This document shows positions 22,005 to 29,445 of a DNA stretch of 64,000 bases, piece after piece (positions within the stretch are counted from its first letter, which is position 1; every line of letters starts with the position of its first letter). Source of the stretch: an uncultured Prevotellaceae bacterium (GTDB taxonomy: Bacteria > Bacteroidota > Bacteroidia > Bacteroidales > Bacteroidaceae); contig CADCFA010000005.1 of NCBI GenBank assembly GCA_902800595.1, forward strand, positions 1-64,000, read 5' to 3'. A program made the translations under genes and the position numbers. The notes under the pieces were generated by a model. The model searched no databases. It was not told the origin of the DNA and worked only from the letters and a program-made list of their open reading frames with translations.

Positions 22005-23090
22005 ATGAAGCGGTGGGGGGTGCTGTTGGTTACGCTGCTGTCGTGCGTCATGCTCTTTGCGCAGGATTCGCTTCGTACTGACACAGTGCAGAAACGCGAG
22101 ATAGGCATTATCCGTGAGACCATCCGAGGCTTCGACCGCTTGGAAGATGATTACATAGAGCCCCAGCACTACGAGTTTACCATGATGATGCAGGTGACTC
22201 GCACGTTTGAGAACTTCGATCTCAGCAGTAATGGCCAGCATATCCGGCTGTCGCCCGACGGACTGACGAAGATAGGACCATACTTCGGTTGGCGCTGGTT
22301 CTTCTTTGGCTACACGTTCGATATCAAGAACCTGAGTTTTGGAAGTGGCGGACTGCGAAAGGAGTTTGATCTCAGCATCTACTCGTCGCAGATAGGTGTA
22401 GATGTCTATTATCGCCGATCCGGTAGTGACTATAAGATCCGCGATGTGAAGTTGGGAGGACTGGACAGCGATCTCTTTGAAGATATGCCTTTTGCGGGTG
22501 TGCAACTCGGCATCACCGGTGTAAGTGCCTATTACATCTTCAATCACGGACGCTTCTCCTATCCGGCAGCCTTCAGTCAGTCAACATGCCAGAAGGTGAG
22601 TTGCGGCTCATGGATGGCGGGTGCAGGATACACCCACAATACGCTGGAGGTAAACTATGAGGAGCTGCGTGATGCACTCAACAGTAGAATGCCGAAGGGA
22701 CAGGCAGTGGAGCTCGATAGCGGTATGCTGTTTAATAAGGTGAAGTACAACGACTTCATGCTCTCGGGCGGTTATGCCTACAACTGGGTGTTTGCCAAAA
22801 ACTGGCTGTTCTGTGCCAGTGCACAGCTGGCCTTTTGCTATAAGTCAAGCTATGGTGAGACAGCCGACGAGAAGAGAGGCTTCGATTTCGGGAAGGTGAA
22901 TCCCGATGTTATCGGGCGTTTCGGACTCGTGTATAACAATACCCGCTGGTATGTGGGAGCCAGTGCCATCCTGCGCACGAACAACTATCGTACCTCGCGT
23001 TTTAAGGCCAATAATGTGTATGGCTCGCTGAATGCCTACATCGGCTATAACTTTGTGTTAAAAGAGAAATACAAAAAGAAGAAGAAATGA
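22005..23090 (+). CDS. DUF4421-type outer-membrane barrel protein
   Basis: The 361-aa protein has a signal peptide (residues 1-19, ending LFAQ). The rest alternates aromatic and polar strands (GPYFGWRWFFFGYTFDI, YGSLNAYIGYNFVL), as in an outer-membrane beta-barrel. It matches my recollection of Bacteroidetes DUF4421 proteins; function is unknown. It ends in a basic tail (KEKYKKKKK) and overlaps the next gene by ATGA. Confidence 0.78.
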   Translation: MKRWGVLLVTLLSCVMLFAQDSLRTDTVQKREIGIIRETIRGFDRLEDDYIEPQHYEFTMMMQVTRTFENFDLSSNGQHIRLSPDGLTKIGPYFGWRWFFFGYTFDIKNLSFGSGGLRKEFDLSIYSSQIGVDVYYRRSGSDYKIRDVKLGGLDSDLFEDMPFAGVQLGITGVSAYYIFNHGRFSYPAAFSQSTCQKVSCGSWMAGAGYTHNTLEVNYEELRDALNSRMPKGQAVELDSGMLFNKVKYNDFMLSGGYAYNWVFAKNWLFCASAQLAFCYKSSYGETADEKRGFDFGKVNPDVIGRFGLVYNNTRWYVGASAILRTNNYRTSRFKANNVYGSLNAYIGYNFVLKEKYKKKKK

Positions 23091-23947
23091 AACGACAACT
23101 GTTCTTGATAATAGCACTCTTCGCCATCCTTGGGTCAGTTCAGGGAGAGGGTAGGGTGAGCTACTTGCAGAATGATAGTCTGACCATCTGCCGACTATTA
23201 GACGAGGCACACGCACTGCCGCGCACTACGAACTTTCCGCTCTTCTTTGCCAGAAAGTTCCTCAACATACCCTATGTCGCCCATACCCTTGAGGTCAACG
23301 ATGATGAACGCCTGGTGGTGAACACCCGACAACTGGACTGTACAACGTTAGTGGAGACCGTGACAGCACTGACTCTCTGTGCTTATCGTCATCTTTTCAC
23401 CTGGCGTGACTATCTGAACGCACTGACAGCCATGCGTTACCGTCATGCACAGATCAATGATTACACCAGCCGTATCCATTACTTCACGGAGTGGATCACG
23501 CTGAATACCGAAGCTGGCATCGTGACAGAGATCCAAGCCCCTAATCCGCCATTCTCGGCTGTTCAGCACGTGAACGTCAACTATATGAGCAGCCATCCGA
23601 AGAGCTACAAAGCCCTTCGGGAGCATCCGGAATTCGTGGGTGCCATCCGAGAGATGGAGCAGCGAGTCACTGGTGGCACCTTCCGTTATATCCCTAAACA
23701 GGCAGTCAAGAATCACGCCTTGCTCCGCAGGGTGATCAACGATGGTGACATCATCGCCATCACCTGCAAGAAGGCAGGACTCGATATTGCGCACCTCGGC
23801 TTTGCCGTATGGAAAGACGGGCGACTGCATCTGCTCAACGCCTCTATGCTGCATAAGAAGGTGGTAGAGGAGCCCATGACCCTCTATCAGTATCTGCAGC
23901 AGCACAGCACCCATACTGGAATAAGAATTATCAGAATTAATAAATAA
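23087..23947 (+). CDS. Secreted DUF1460 protein, amidase-like
   Basis: The 286-aa protein has a signal peptide (about residues 1-20). DUF1460 has an NlpC/P60-like cysteine-hydrolase fold and is related to N-acetylmuramoyl-L-alanine amidases. The conserved NTRQLDCTTLVETV segment supplies the likely catalytic Cys, and the C-terminal AHLGFAVWKDGRLHLLNAS region supplies His and Asn. It probably trims cell-wall peptides in the periplasm. Its start overlaps the DUF4421 stop (ATGA), so the two are coupled. Confidence 0.85.
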   Translation: MKRQLFLIIALFAILGSVQGEGRVSYLQNDSLTICRLLDEAHALPRTTNFPLFFARKFLNIPYVAHTLEVNDDERLVVNTRQLDCTTLVETVTALTLCAYRHLFTWRDYLNALTAMRYRHAQINDYTSRIHYFTEWITLNTEAGIVTEIQAPNPPFSAVQHVNVNYMSSHPKSYKALREHPEFVGAIREMEQRVTGGTFRYIPKQAVKNHALLRRVINDGDIIAITCKKAGLDIAHLGFAVWKDGRLHLLNASMLHKKVVEEPMTLYQYLQQHSTHTGIRIIRINK

Positions 23948-23964
23948 CTTAACCCGAAAGAATT

Positions 23965-24357
23965 ATGGAATTACCTGATTTTATGAGTTATGCCAACAAA
24001 TTCTCACAGTCAGAATTTGTAGAAAAAATCTCCCGTATCGCAAAGCGAGCAGGTTCAAAACTGGTTTATGCTGCCTTGATACTTTATTACACGCTTCAGA
24101 GCGATCGTATCAGCAAGACCGACAAGGCTATCATCATAGGTGCCTTGGGTTACATGATCAGTCCGCTCGATGTCATTCCCGATGCCATCCCCATAGCTGG
24201 ACTTACCGACGACTTTGCCGTGCTGATCTACGTGCTGAAGAAGGTGTGGACCGATGTTGATCCCGCCATCATCGAACAGGCCAAGGAGAAGCTCTCCAAG
24301 TGGTTCGACGAAGAGGAGATCTGTGATATCCAGGATATCTTCAAGGACAATGACTAA
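23965..24357 (+). CDS. YkvA-family (DUF1232) small membrane protein
   Basis: The 130-aa protein contains the DUF1232 core: KLVYAALILYYTLQS, then GALGYMISPLDVIPDAIP and GLTDDFAVLIYVLKKV. It has two hydrophobic segments and is likely inner-membrane. Function is unknown. It is last in the plus-strand group and is followed 6 bp after its stop by a strong bidirectional hairpin. Confidence 0.88.
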   Translation: MELPDFMSYANKFSQSEFVEKISRIAKRAGSKLVYAALILYYTLQSDRISKTDKAIIIGALGYMISPLDVIPDAIPIAGLTDDFAVLIYVLKKVWTDVDPAIIEQAKEKLSKWFDEEEICDIQDIFKDND

Positions 24358-24363
24358 GGGATA

Positions 24364-24406
24364 AAGCAAAAGGCTGGTGGAAAGATATCCATCAGCCTTT
24401 TTGCTT
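24364..24406 (+). terminator. Terminator of the YkvA group, facing tRNA-Cys
   Basis: AAGCAAAAGGCTGGTGGA pairs with TCCATCAGCCTTTTTGCTT (one bulge, one G-T pair). The T-run lies in the right arm and continues TTCTTTC. It is nearly symmetric, so it may also end the tRNA-Cys transcript from the other strand. Confidence 0.8.
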
Positions 24407-24414
24407 CTTTCAAG

Positions 24415-24486
24415 AGGTGCCTGGCGGATTCGAACCGCCGTAGACGGTTTTGCAGACCGTTGACTAAGCCACTCATCCAAGGCACC
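24415..24486 (-). tRNA. tRNA-Cys (GCA)
   Basis: 72 nt on the minus strand. The acceptor GGTGCCT pairs with AGGCACC, the discriminator is T, the anticodon loop CTGCAAA sits on the stem ACGGT/ACCGT, and the T-arm is CGGCG-GTTCGAATC-CGCCA-like. CCA is not encoded. Confidence 0.93.
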
Positions 24487-24579
24487 GAGTAAGCGAGTAA
24501 AGAGCGATGCTCGCATCAGCTTTTTCGAGCGCGAGGTGACATGACCGAAGGTCAAGGCACCGTTTCTCGAATGCGGGTG

Positions 24580-24610
24580 CAAAGTTAGTTATATTTTTCG
24601 AGATAGCCAA
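24580..24610 (-). promoter_or_regulatory. Predicted promoter of tRNA-Cys
   Basis: TTG (24608-24610), 20 bp, TAACTTTG then CA (24580-24587) on the minus strand. This is a full match in sequence and spacing. It implies a leader of about 90 nt before the tRNA, which repeats the tRNA's first bases (CGGTGCCTTG) near 24553-24562 but holds no gene. Confidence 0.7.
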
Positions 24611-24619
24611 ATTTTTATT

Positions 24620-24796
24620 CTACTTTTTATGCCAGCAATCTTCTTTTTTCTTCTTTTCGGCTTGTTTTTGTGCTTTTAATGGGCATCCAGCGCAACCATA
24701 ACAGGGGTCTTCAGTCTTTCTTAAAGCCTTGTAGATGCGCCAGCTGCCATATCCGCCAGCAGCCAGCAGCACGATGAAAACCAACAGCTCTTGCAT
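24620..24796 (-). CDS. FeoB-associated Cys-rich membrane protein (58 aa)
   Basis: Short gene with ATG at 24796 directly abutting the stop of the lipid kinase. The protein has one N-terminal membrane helix (LLVFIVLLAAGGYGSW), then a cysteine cluster CYGCAGC (residues 32-38) and a Lys-rich tail ending DCWHKK. This layout matches the small Cys-rich proteins usually found beside FeoB, which may bind iron. No feoB is nearby, so the partner is unknown. Confidence 0.75.
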   Translation of the reverse strand: MQELLVFIVLLAAGGYGSWRIYKALRKTEDPCYGCAGCPLKAQKQAEKKKKEDCWHKK

Positions 24797-25834
24797 TTAC
24801 AACTTGGATAGTTTACGGAGCATCACCTTGTTGATGGTAAGCATTCTGTGACCTGTCTTCTCGATATCCTCACGTACATTATTAATATTATTAAAGAAGT
24901 CGCTGAAGGCATTCAGCAGGAAATTAGCTTCTGCTGTGTCCTCAATCTTTTCCGGGTTCGTGAGGATACGGATGCCTTGCGGCTCGATATGCACATCAAT
25001 GTCGCGACCTGTCATGATGGGGTCACCATCGTAATGGATGGCACCTGGTTCGTTGCGAGTGATATGCAGTCGTTTGGTACGGAATGTCTTGATCTTCGAG
25101 TTGTTGCCCAATGTCTTCATAAAGAGATCGGCAGCTATCTGAGGTGCATCGAGGGCATTGAAGGGCTCCATCACGATAACATCCAACTCACCGTCCTGCA
25201 TGGTGGCCCCTGGAGCGATATAGGCATTGTTGCCGTATTGTGATGCATTGGCACAGGCGATGAGAAATGCCTTATACTTCTTGGCGCCTGACTCATCTTC
25301 TACTTCGTAGGTCTCAGGACGGTAGTTCAAACCTTCCTTCAACACATTCTCCAGATAGGTCACTGGGCCGCGCTTGCCTGCTTCGGCAAACTTCAGCGAG
25401 ATGAAGGCATCGAAGCCCATGCCGCAGGTGCAGAAGAAGGGCAGTTCGTTGATTACACCATAGTCGAAGGCTTCTATCTTGCAGGCATTGATAATCTGGA
25501 TGGCTTTCTTGATGTCTAACGGCAGACAGAGATGACGTGCCAGTCCGTTGCCTGATCCGCAGGGGATGATGCCCAGAGCTGTCTGGGTGTGTACCAGCGA
25601 GCGTGCCACCTCGTTCACCGTACCGTCGCCACCAATAGCCACCACGATATCGATGCCTTCGGCAGCACACGCCTTGGCTATCTCTGAGGCGTGTCCCGCA
25701 TATTCAGTGAGTCTGAGTTCAGAATCAAACAATTCATGGTTGAGCGTACGCTCTATCACCTCGGGGATTTCTTTCTTCGAGTGTGTGCCCGAGATAGGGT
25801 TTAATATAAATACAATCTTCTTCTTACTTGTCAT
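24797..25834 (-). CDS. Diacylglycerol-kinase-family lipid kinase
   Basis: The 345-aa protein of the YegS/BmrU class phosphorylates lipid hydroxyl groups at the inner membrane. The nucleotide-binding GGDGTVNE motif is at residues 68-75, with GIIPCGSGNGLARHL downstream and the C-terminal IHYDGDP segment. Start is ATG at 25834; in-frame codons further upstream would lie across the predicted promoter. It is divergent from serine palmitoyltransferase 160 bp away, which makes a sphingolipid or ceramide substrate a reasonable alternative to diacylglycerol. That is inference from position. Confidence 0.87.
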   Translation of the reverse strand: MTSKKKIVFILNPISGTHSKKEIPEVIERTLNHELFDSELRLTEYAGHASEIAKACAAEGIDIVVAIGGDGTVNEVARSLVHTQTALGIIPCGSGNGLARHLCLPLDIKKAIQIINACKIEAFDYGVINELPFFCTCGMGFDAFISLKFAEAGKRGPVTYLENVLKEGLNYRPETYEVEDESGAKKYKAFLIACANASQYGNNAYIAPGATMQDGELDVIVMEPFNALDAPQIAADLFMKTLGNNSKIKTFRTKRLHITRNEPGAIHYDGDPIMTGRDIDVHIEPQGIRILTNPEKIEDTAEANFLLNAFSDFFNNINNVREDIEKTGHRMLTINKVMLRKLSKL

Positions 25835-25843
25835 AATCAACTG

Positions 25844-25851
25844 CAAATATA
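25844..25851 (-). promoter_or_regulatory. Predicted -7 box of the lipid kinase
   Basis: TATATTTG followed by CA on the minus strand fits TAnnTTTG. Only 9 bp separate it from ATG at 25834, so the leader would be just a few nucleotides. No -33 TTG is seen. Confidence 0.4.
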
Positions 25852-25921
25852 CAAAATTCGGCTGAAAAATGCCCCTTTTAGATAATAAAAAAAACAAAAT
25901 CAGACAAATATTAATAAAAAC

Positions 25922-25953
25922 TTGCACGAATTGATAAAAATTGTGTAACTTTG
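25922..25953 (+). promoter_or_regulatory. Predicted promoter of serine palmitoyltransferase
   Basis: TTG (25922-25924), 21 bp, TAACTTTG then CA (25946-25953). It lies 40 bp before ATG at 25994. Confidence 0.7.
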
Positions 25954-25993
25954 CACCCTGAAATTAAAAAATTTAAAAGCTACCTATATAGGA

Positions 25994-27181
25994 ATGGGAC
26001 AATTAACAGAAAGATACAAGCAATACCGTGAACCTCAGAAGTTCATGGAGGCTGATGTATATCCATACTTCCGTGCGATAGAAGGAAAACAGGGGACGGA
26101 AGTAGAAATGGGCGGTCACAAGGTCTTGATGTTCGGTTCAAATGCATACACAGGTCTTACTGGCGACCAGCGTATCATCGATGCAGCTAAGGCAGCGCTC
26201 GACAAGTACGGCTCTGGTTGTGCCGGAAGCCGTTTTTTGAACGGAACACTCGATCTGCATGTGAAGCTCGAAAAAGAGCTCGCAGAGTTTATCGGTAAGG
26301 ATGAGACCCTTTGCTTCTCTACAGGTTTCTCTGTGAATCAGGGTGTGCTCGCCGTGATCTGCGGCAAGGACGATTACATCATCTGCGATGATCGCGACCA
26401 TGCTTCTATTGTAGATGGACGCCGTTTGTCATTTGCCAAGCAGCTCCATTACAAGCACAATGATATGGAAGATCTGGAGCGCGTGCTGAAGAATCTGCCA
26501 CAGGAGGCTATCAAGCTCATCGTGGTGGATGGCGTGTTCTCTATGGAAGGCGATCTTGCCAACCTGCCCGCCATCGTGGAGCTGAAGCACAAGTACAACT
26601 GCTCTATCATGGTTGATGAGGCTCATGGTATCGGCGTTTTTGGACGTCAGGGTAGGGGTGTATGCGATCACTTCGGACTGACTGACGAGGTGGATCTCAT
26701 CATGGGTACCTTCTCTAAGTCGCTCGCCTCTATTGGCGGATTTATCGCTGCCGATTGGGATATCATCAATTATTTGCGTCACACCTGCCGCACTTATATC
26801 TTCTCAGCTTCTAACACGCCAGCTGCTACAGCTGCTGCTATGGAGGCCCTTCACATCATCCAGAATGAGCCGGAGCGCATCGAGCGCCTGTGGAAGGTTA
26901 CCAACTATGCGCTGAAGCGCTTCCGTGAGGAAGGTTTCGAGATCGGTGAGACAGAGAGCCCCATTATCCCGTTGTATGTGCGTGATGCCCAGAAGACATT
27001 CCTGGTAACGGCACTTGCCTTCAAGGCAGGCGTGTTCATCAACCCTGTGATTCCTCCTGCTTGTGCTCCTCAGGACACCCTCGTGCGTTATGCCCTGATG
27101 GCTACACATACCAACGAGCAGGTTGACCGCTCTGTGGTTGCTCTGAAGAAGATTTTTGTCGAGCAAGGCATTATCAAATAA
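25994..27181 (+). CDS. spt: Serine palmitoyltransferase
   Basis: PLP-dependent alpha-oxoamine synthase condensing L-serine with an acyl thioester to start sphingolipid synthesis. The 395-aa protein matches Bacteroides SPT from the opening REPQKFMEADVYPYFRAIE. Key residues are H136 in RDHASIVDG, D208 in VDEAHG and the PLP lysine K242 in GTFSKSLASIGG. KBL/AONS paralogues are alternatives, but the N-terminus and the adjacent lipid kinase favour SPT. Confidence 0.9.
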   Translation: MGQLTERYKQYREPQKFMEADVYPYFRAIEGKQGTEVEMGGHKVLMFGSNAYTGLTGDQRIIDAAKAALDKYGSGCAGSRFLNGTLDLHVKLEKELAEFIGKDETLCFSTGFSVNQGVLAVICGKDDYIICDDRDHASIVDGRRLSFAKQLHYKHNDMEDLERVLKNLPQEAIKLIVVDGVFSMEGDLANLPAIVELKHKYNCSIMVDEAHGIGVFGRQGRGVCDHFGLTDEVDLIMGTFSKSLASIGGFIAADWDIINYLRHTCRTYIFSASNTPAATAAAMEALHIIQNEPERIERLWKVTNYALKRFREEGFEIGETESPIIPLYVRDAQKTFLVTALAFKAGVFINPVIPPACAPQDTLVRYALMATHTNEQVDRSVVALKKIFVEQGIIK

Positions 27182-27270
27182 TGAGAGAATGAGAGAATGA
27201 AAAAATGAAAGAATGAAAGAATGTTAAATAGGGATATTTCATTCTGTCATTTTTTCATTTTATCATTTTT
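27180..27270. repeat. 8-bp tandem repeat whose far flank forms a long inverted repeat
   Basis: Starting in the SPT stop codon, five and a half octamers follow (AATGAGAG twice, AATGAAAA, AATGAAAG twice, AATG; 27180-27223). The T-rich stretch 27240-27268 is nearly the reverse complement of 27195-27223, with about 25 of 29 positions matching and a 16-nt loop. In RNA this is an A-U-rich stem after SPT and may act as a terminator. Confidence 0.6.
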
Positions 27271-27276
27271 ATTTCG

Positions 27277-27284
27277 TACCTTTG
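27277..27284 (+). promoter_or_regulatory. Predicted -7 box of tRNA-Pro
   Basis: TACCTTTG followed by CA, 18 bp before the tRNA. The -33 region is only T-rich. Confidence 0.5.
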
Positions 27285-27302
27285 CACCCGCAAAACAAAA
27301 AA

Positions 27303-27375
27303 CGAGGTGTAGCGCAGTTGGTAGCGTTCCTGGTTTGGGACCAGGCTGTCGCAGGTTCGAGTCCTGTCACCTCGA
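27303..27375 (+). tRNA. tRNA-Pro (TGG)
   Basis: 73 nt. The acceptor CGAGGTG pairs with CACCTCG, the discriminator is A, the anticodon stem CCTGG/CCAGG holds the loop TTTGGGA (anticodon TGG), and the T-arm is GCAGG-TTCGAGT-CCTGT. CCA is not encoded. Confidence 0.95.
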
Positions 27376-27390
27376 CTTCAAGTATTACTC

Positions 27391-27423
27391 CCGCTGATTT
27401 TTACGAGTCAGCGGTTTTTTTTA
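27391..27423 (+). terminator. Terminator of tRNA-Pro
   Basis: CCGCTGA (27391-27397) pairs with TCAGCGG (27408-27414) and is followed by eight or more T. Confidence 0.88.
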
Positions 27424-27503
27424 TCTTTAGAAATGCAGAAAAACTTAAAACTTTGGATGCTTCTCAGATATTCAACAAATACAAATCTTTAAAATTAGAC
27501 ACT

Positions 27504-27779
27504 ATGACAAAGAAAATCGTTTTAGGTGCCGCTATGGCACTGTTATCACTGGCAAGCTGCTACAATGGTGGCAACAAAGCGGAAACAGCCAACAAGTCAA
27601 TGTCGTTCGACGAAGTGATGACCTCTCGCAGAAGTGTGCGCGACGCCGACAAGCTGAGAGAGCTCTTTGCCATCCCGGGCAATGAGACCGTCATGGCTGT
27701 TATCGCCCTTGGCTACAGGGCAGAGGAGCCTACCCGTCCGGAGCGCAAGAGCCTCGACGACATGGTGAAATTCTATTGA
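27504..27779 (+). pseudogene. Nitroreductase remnant with a large in-frame internal deletion
   Basis: The 91-codon frame starts with a lipoprotein signal (MALLSLASC) and the nitroreductase N-terminal motif MTSRRSVRD. It then jumps directly to what looks like a nitroreductase C-terminus (LFAIPGNETVMAVIALGYRAEEPTRPERK). Intact family members have well over 150 residues, including the FMN-binding core, all of which is missing. The joined product cannot bind FMN in the usual way. It might be a deletion in this strain or an assembly collapse. Confidence 0.75.
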
Positions 27780-27853
27780 TTCAGGCCATCAGTGCCCTGA
27801 ACCAGAATCTGCGTTCCAACGTGCTCAACGCCCCCGAGTCCTTCCCTTGGTGA
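27779..27853 (+). pseudogene. Coding-like fragment of an unrecognised gene
   Basis: In a frame shifted from the preceding remnant, 24 codons read like a protein C-terminus (QAISALNQNLRSNVLNAP, ending SFPW and TGA) with no start codon. I do not recognise the parent gene. It supports the view that this stretch has been shortened by deletions. Coding nature is a guess. Confidence 0.35.
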
Positions 27854-27874
27854 AGAAGGCGCACTAACAACAAA

Positions 27875-27905
27875 GCGTTCTGGAAAAATCTCCAGAACGC
27901 TTTTC
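27875..27905 (+). terminator. Hairpin terminator between two gene remnants
   Basis: GCGTTCTGG (27875-27883) and CCAGAACGC (27892-27900) form a perfect 9-bp stem followed by TTTTCC. On the other strand it sits just past the smalltalk stop and may serve both directions. Confidence 0.75.
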
Positions 27906-27909
27906 CTGT

Positions 27910-28011
27910 CTAATACCCCATGCAAGAGGTTGCTCCGAGGGCGGTCAGCACCGCCGTTGCAATCGATGCAATAATCTGCACCACAAACTTCAAAGTCTCC
28001 TTCCTAGTCAT
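27910..28011 (-). CDS. Smalltalk protein (33 aa)
   Basis: ATG at 28011 to TAG at 27910. The protein starts MTRKETLKFVVQIIASIA, has one hydrophobic helix and ends in SCMGY. This is the small 'smalltalk' family of Bacteroidales, normally found after an HU-like DNA-binding gene and near an N-acetylmuramoyl-L-alanine amidase. Function is unknown. Here the HU-like gene upstream is only a scar and no amidase follows. Confidence 0.85.
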   Translation of the reverse strand: MTRKETLKFVVQIIASIATAVLTALGATSCMGY

Positions 28012-28020
28012 AACGGTTAT

Positions 28021-28041
28021 TGTTTAATGTTTAACGTTTAA
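28021..28041. repeat. Three 7-bp tandem units upstream of the smalltalk gene
   Basis: TGTTTAA, TGTTTAA and CGTTTAA in tandem, filling the gap between the HU-like tail stop and the smalltalk start. Confidence 0.65.
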
Positions 28042-28141
28042 TCCCCGCTTGGCTGATCGTAGTCAGGCTCGTCCGCTGGAGGGGTGCTGCCGCCGTTCTG
28101 AGGCTGGGTGTTCTGGTTCTTTCCTTTACTTTTAATGCCAT
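28038..28141 (-). pseudogene. HU-like DNA-binding protein remnant (start plus C-terminal tail)
   Basis: ATG at 28141 begins MALKVK, like the N-terminus of Bacteroidales HU-like proteins, but soon enters the wrong frame. In the tail frame the bases encode GIKSKGKNQNTQPQNGG followed by an acidic Pro-rich end (PPADEPDYDQPSGD) and TAA at 28038-28040, typical of the low-complexity tails of these proteins. The DNA-binding core is absent. The bases GGCATTAAAA can be read both as start (codons 1-4) and as tail, suggesting loss between short direct repeats. Confidence 0.6.
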
Positions 28142-28321
28142 AATTGATTTTAAAATTTTAAGGGTGTAAATGTTTTTCCTATTTCTTAAAACCTTTTCCT
28201 TAGTCCGTGCTTCTGCGGTTTCACTATGAAAAACTTACTAGTGCACTTAGAAAAATTTTCTCTATAGTTATGCCGCAAATTTTGTTGCCTTATGTCATTT
28301 TCTAACAACGGTACAAAGGTA
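28142..28321 (-). promoter_or_regulatory. Promoter and long leader of the HU-like/smalltalk unit
   Basis: The minus strand has -7 box TACCTTTG (28314-28321) with TTTA about 20 bp upstream. The predicted leader to ATG at 28141 is about 168 nt and free of genes. The promoter still looks intact although the first gene is destroyed, so smalltalk may still be transcribed. The remaining stretch 28322-28476 shows no gene. Confidence 0.5.
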
Positions 28322-28476
28322 CGAATTTTTGGTGAATTTACTAAATTTTTTAGCGACTTTTTTCACTGAGAATCGAACATTTTTCGAGTGAGTAAGTGGG
28401 TAAGTTGAAAAGTAAAATCTTATGTTATCTTCGCGATGCTGAGCGGGTGGGAGAAAGTAAGAAATAGCTAAATATT

Positions 28477-28507
28477 TTGTAGGTTACCTTATTTATTCGT
28501 ATCTTTG
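28477..28507 (+). promoter_or_regulatory. Predicted promoter of the DMT transporter
   Basis: TTG (28477-28479), 20 bp, TATCTTTG then CA (28500-28507). ATG at 28516 follows after only 8 bp, so the mRNA would be nearly leaderless. Confidence 0.68.
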
Positions 28508-28515
28508 CACTCGTA

Positions 28516-29433
28516 ATGAGAAGTGATGTATCCATATTCCAGAGACCTGTATGGGTGGTGGTGTTTGCCCTGACGGCTGCGATAGCCTGGGGATGGGCAT
28601 TCCCACTGATTAAGATAGGCTTTAATGCTTTTGGTATCACAGCCGACATGACGGGTAGCAAGATGCTCTTTGCCGGTATCCGCTTTGCTGCAGCGGGATT
28701 GATTGTGCTGGCTGTGGCGCGCAGCAGCAGGCGTCCATTCGGTACGACAAAGAAGAGCGACTGGTGGTTTATTCTTGCCTTTGCGCTGATGAACACGGCG
28801 CTTCACTATTTCTTCTTCTATGTTGGCATGTCGCACAGCGAGGGCTCAAGGGCTGCCATTCTCAACTCGCTGAGCACATTTCTGGTGGTGCTGCTGGCTT
28901 GTGCCTGTTTCAAGAGCGACAAACTGACTTCACGCAAGATTCTCGGTTGTACTGTTGGATTCAGCGGTATCCTTGCCTTGAATCTTGGTGGAGCCGAAAG
29001 TGGGCAATTTACTTGGTTGGGCGACGGTATGATCATCCTGAATGCCATCTGTGGGGCTTGTGCCAACCTGATGACGCGTGGCTTGAACCGACGCATCAAT
29101 GTCTTTGTGGGTACAGGCTACAGTCTTACCATCGGAGGCTTTTTGCTCATCATCTTCGGACTGGTCTTTGATGGTAGGCTGCCTCAGGTGAATATGCCCG
29201 GCATCCTTTGTCTGGTGTTGCTTATCGCCATCTCTGCCGTTGGATTTGCGCTGTATAACAAGCTGCTGAGTTGTAATCCTGTGGGAAAGGTGGCCATCTA
29301 CAATTCTCTGATTCCCATTGTGGGTGCTGTTACCTCGTGTCTCTGTCTCGGCGAGACCTTCCATGCGAAGTATGCACTTGCCGGTGGACTTGCGGCACTT
29401 GGCATCTATATCATTAATAAGGGTAAGAACTGA
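28516..29433 (+). CDS. DMT-superfamily (EamA) transporter
   Basis: The 305-aa inner-membrane protein has about ten hydrophobic segments arranged as two EamA repeats (roughly residues 10-145 and 155-300). Substrates of this family range from amino acids to metabolites and cannot be predicted here. It stands alone between a divergent remnant region and a convergent peptidase gene. Confidence 0.88.
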   Translation: MRSDVSIFQRPVWVVVFALTAAIAWGWAFPLIKIGFNAFGITADMTGSKMLFAGIRFAAAGLIVLAVARSSRRPFGTTKKSDWWFILAFALMNTALHYFFFYVGMSHSEGSRAAILNSLSTFLVVLLACACFKSDKLTSRKILGCTVGFSGILALNLGGAESGQFTWLGDGMIILNAICGACANLMTRGLNRRINVFVGTGYSLTIGGFLLIIFGLVFDGRLPQVNMPGILCLVLLIAISAVGFALYNKLLSCNPVGKVAIYNSLIPIVGAVTSCLCLGETFHAKYALAGGLAALGIYIINKGKN

Positions 29434-29445
29434 TAATTTACTGTT

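Noticed and set aside
24553..24562. Second copy of the tRNA-Cys 5' bases (CGGTGCCTTG) as a tandem tRNA or att site
   Set aside because: No cloverleaf can be formed around it and no integrase is nearby; 10 bp may be chance.
27282..27503. N-terminal extension of the nitroreductase remnant frame
   Set aside because: It runs through tRNA-Pro and its terminator; the lipoprotein signal and ATG begin at 27504.
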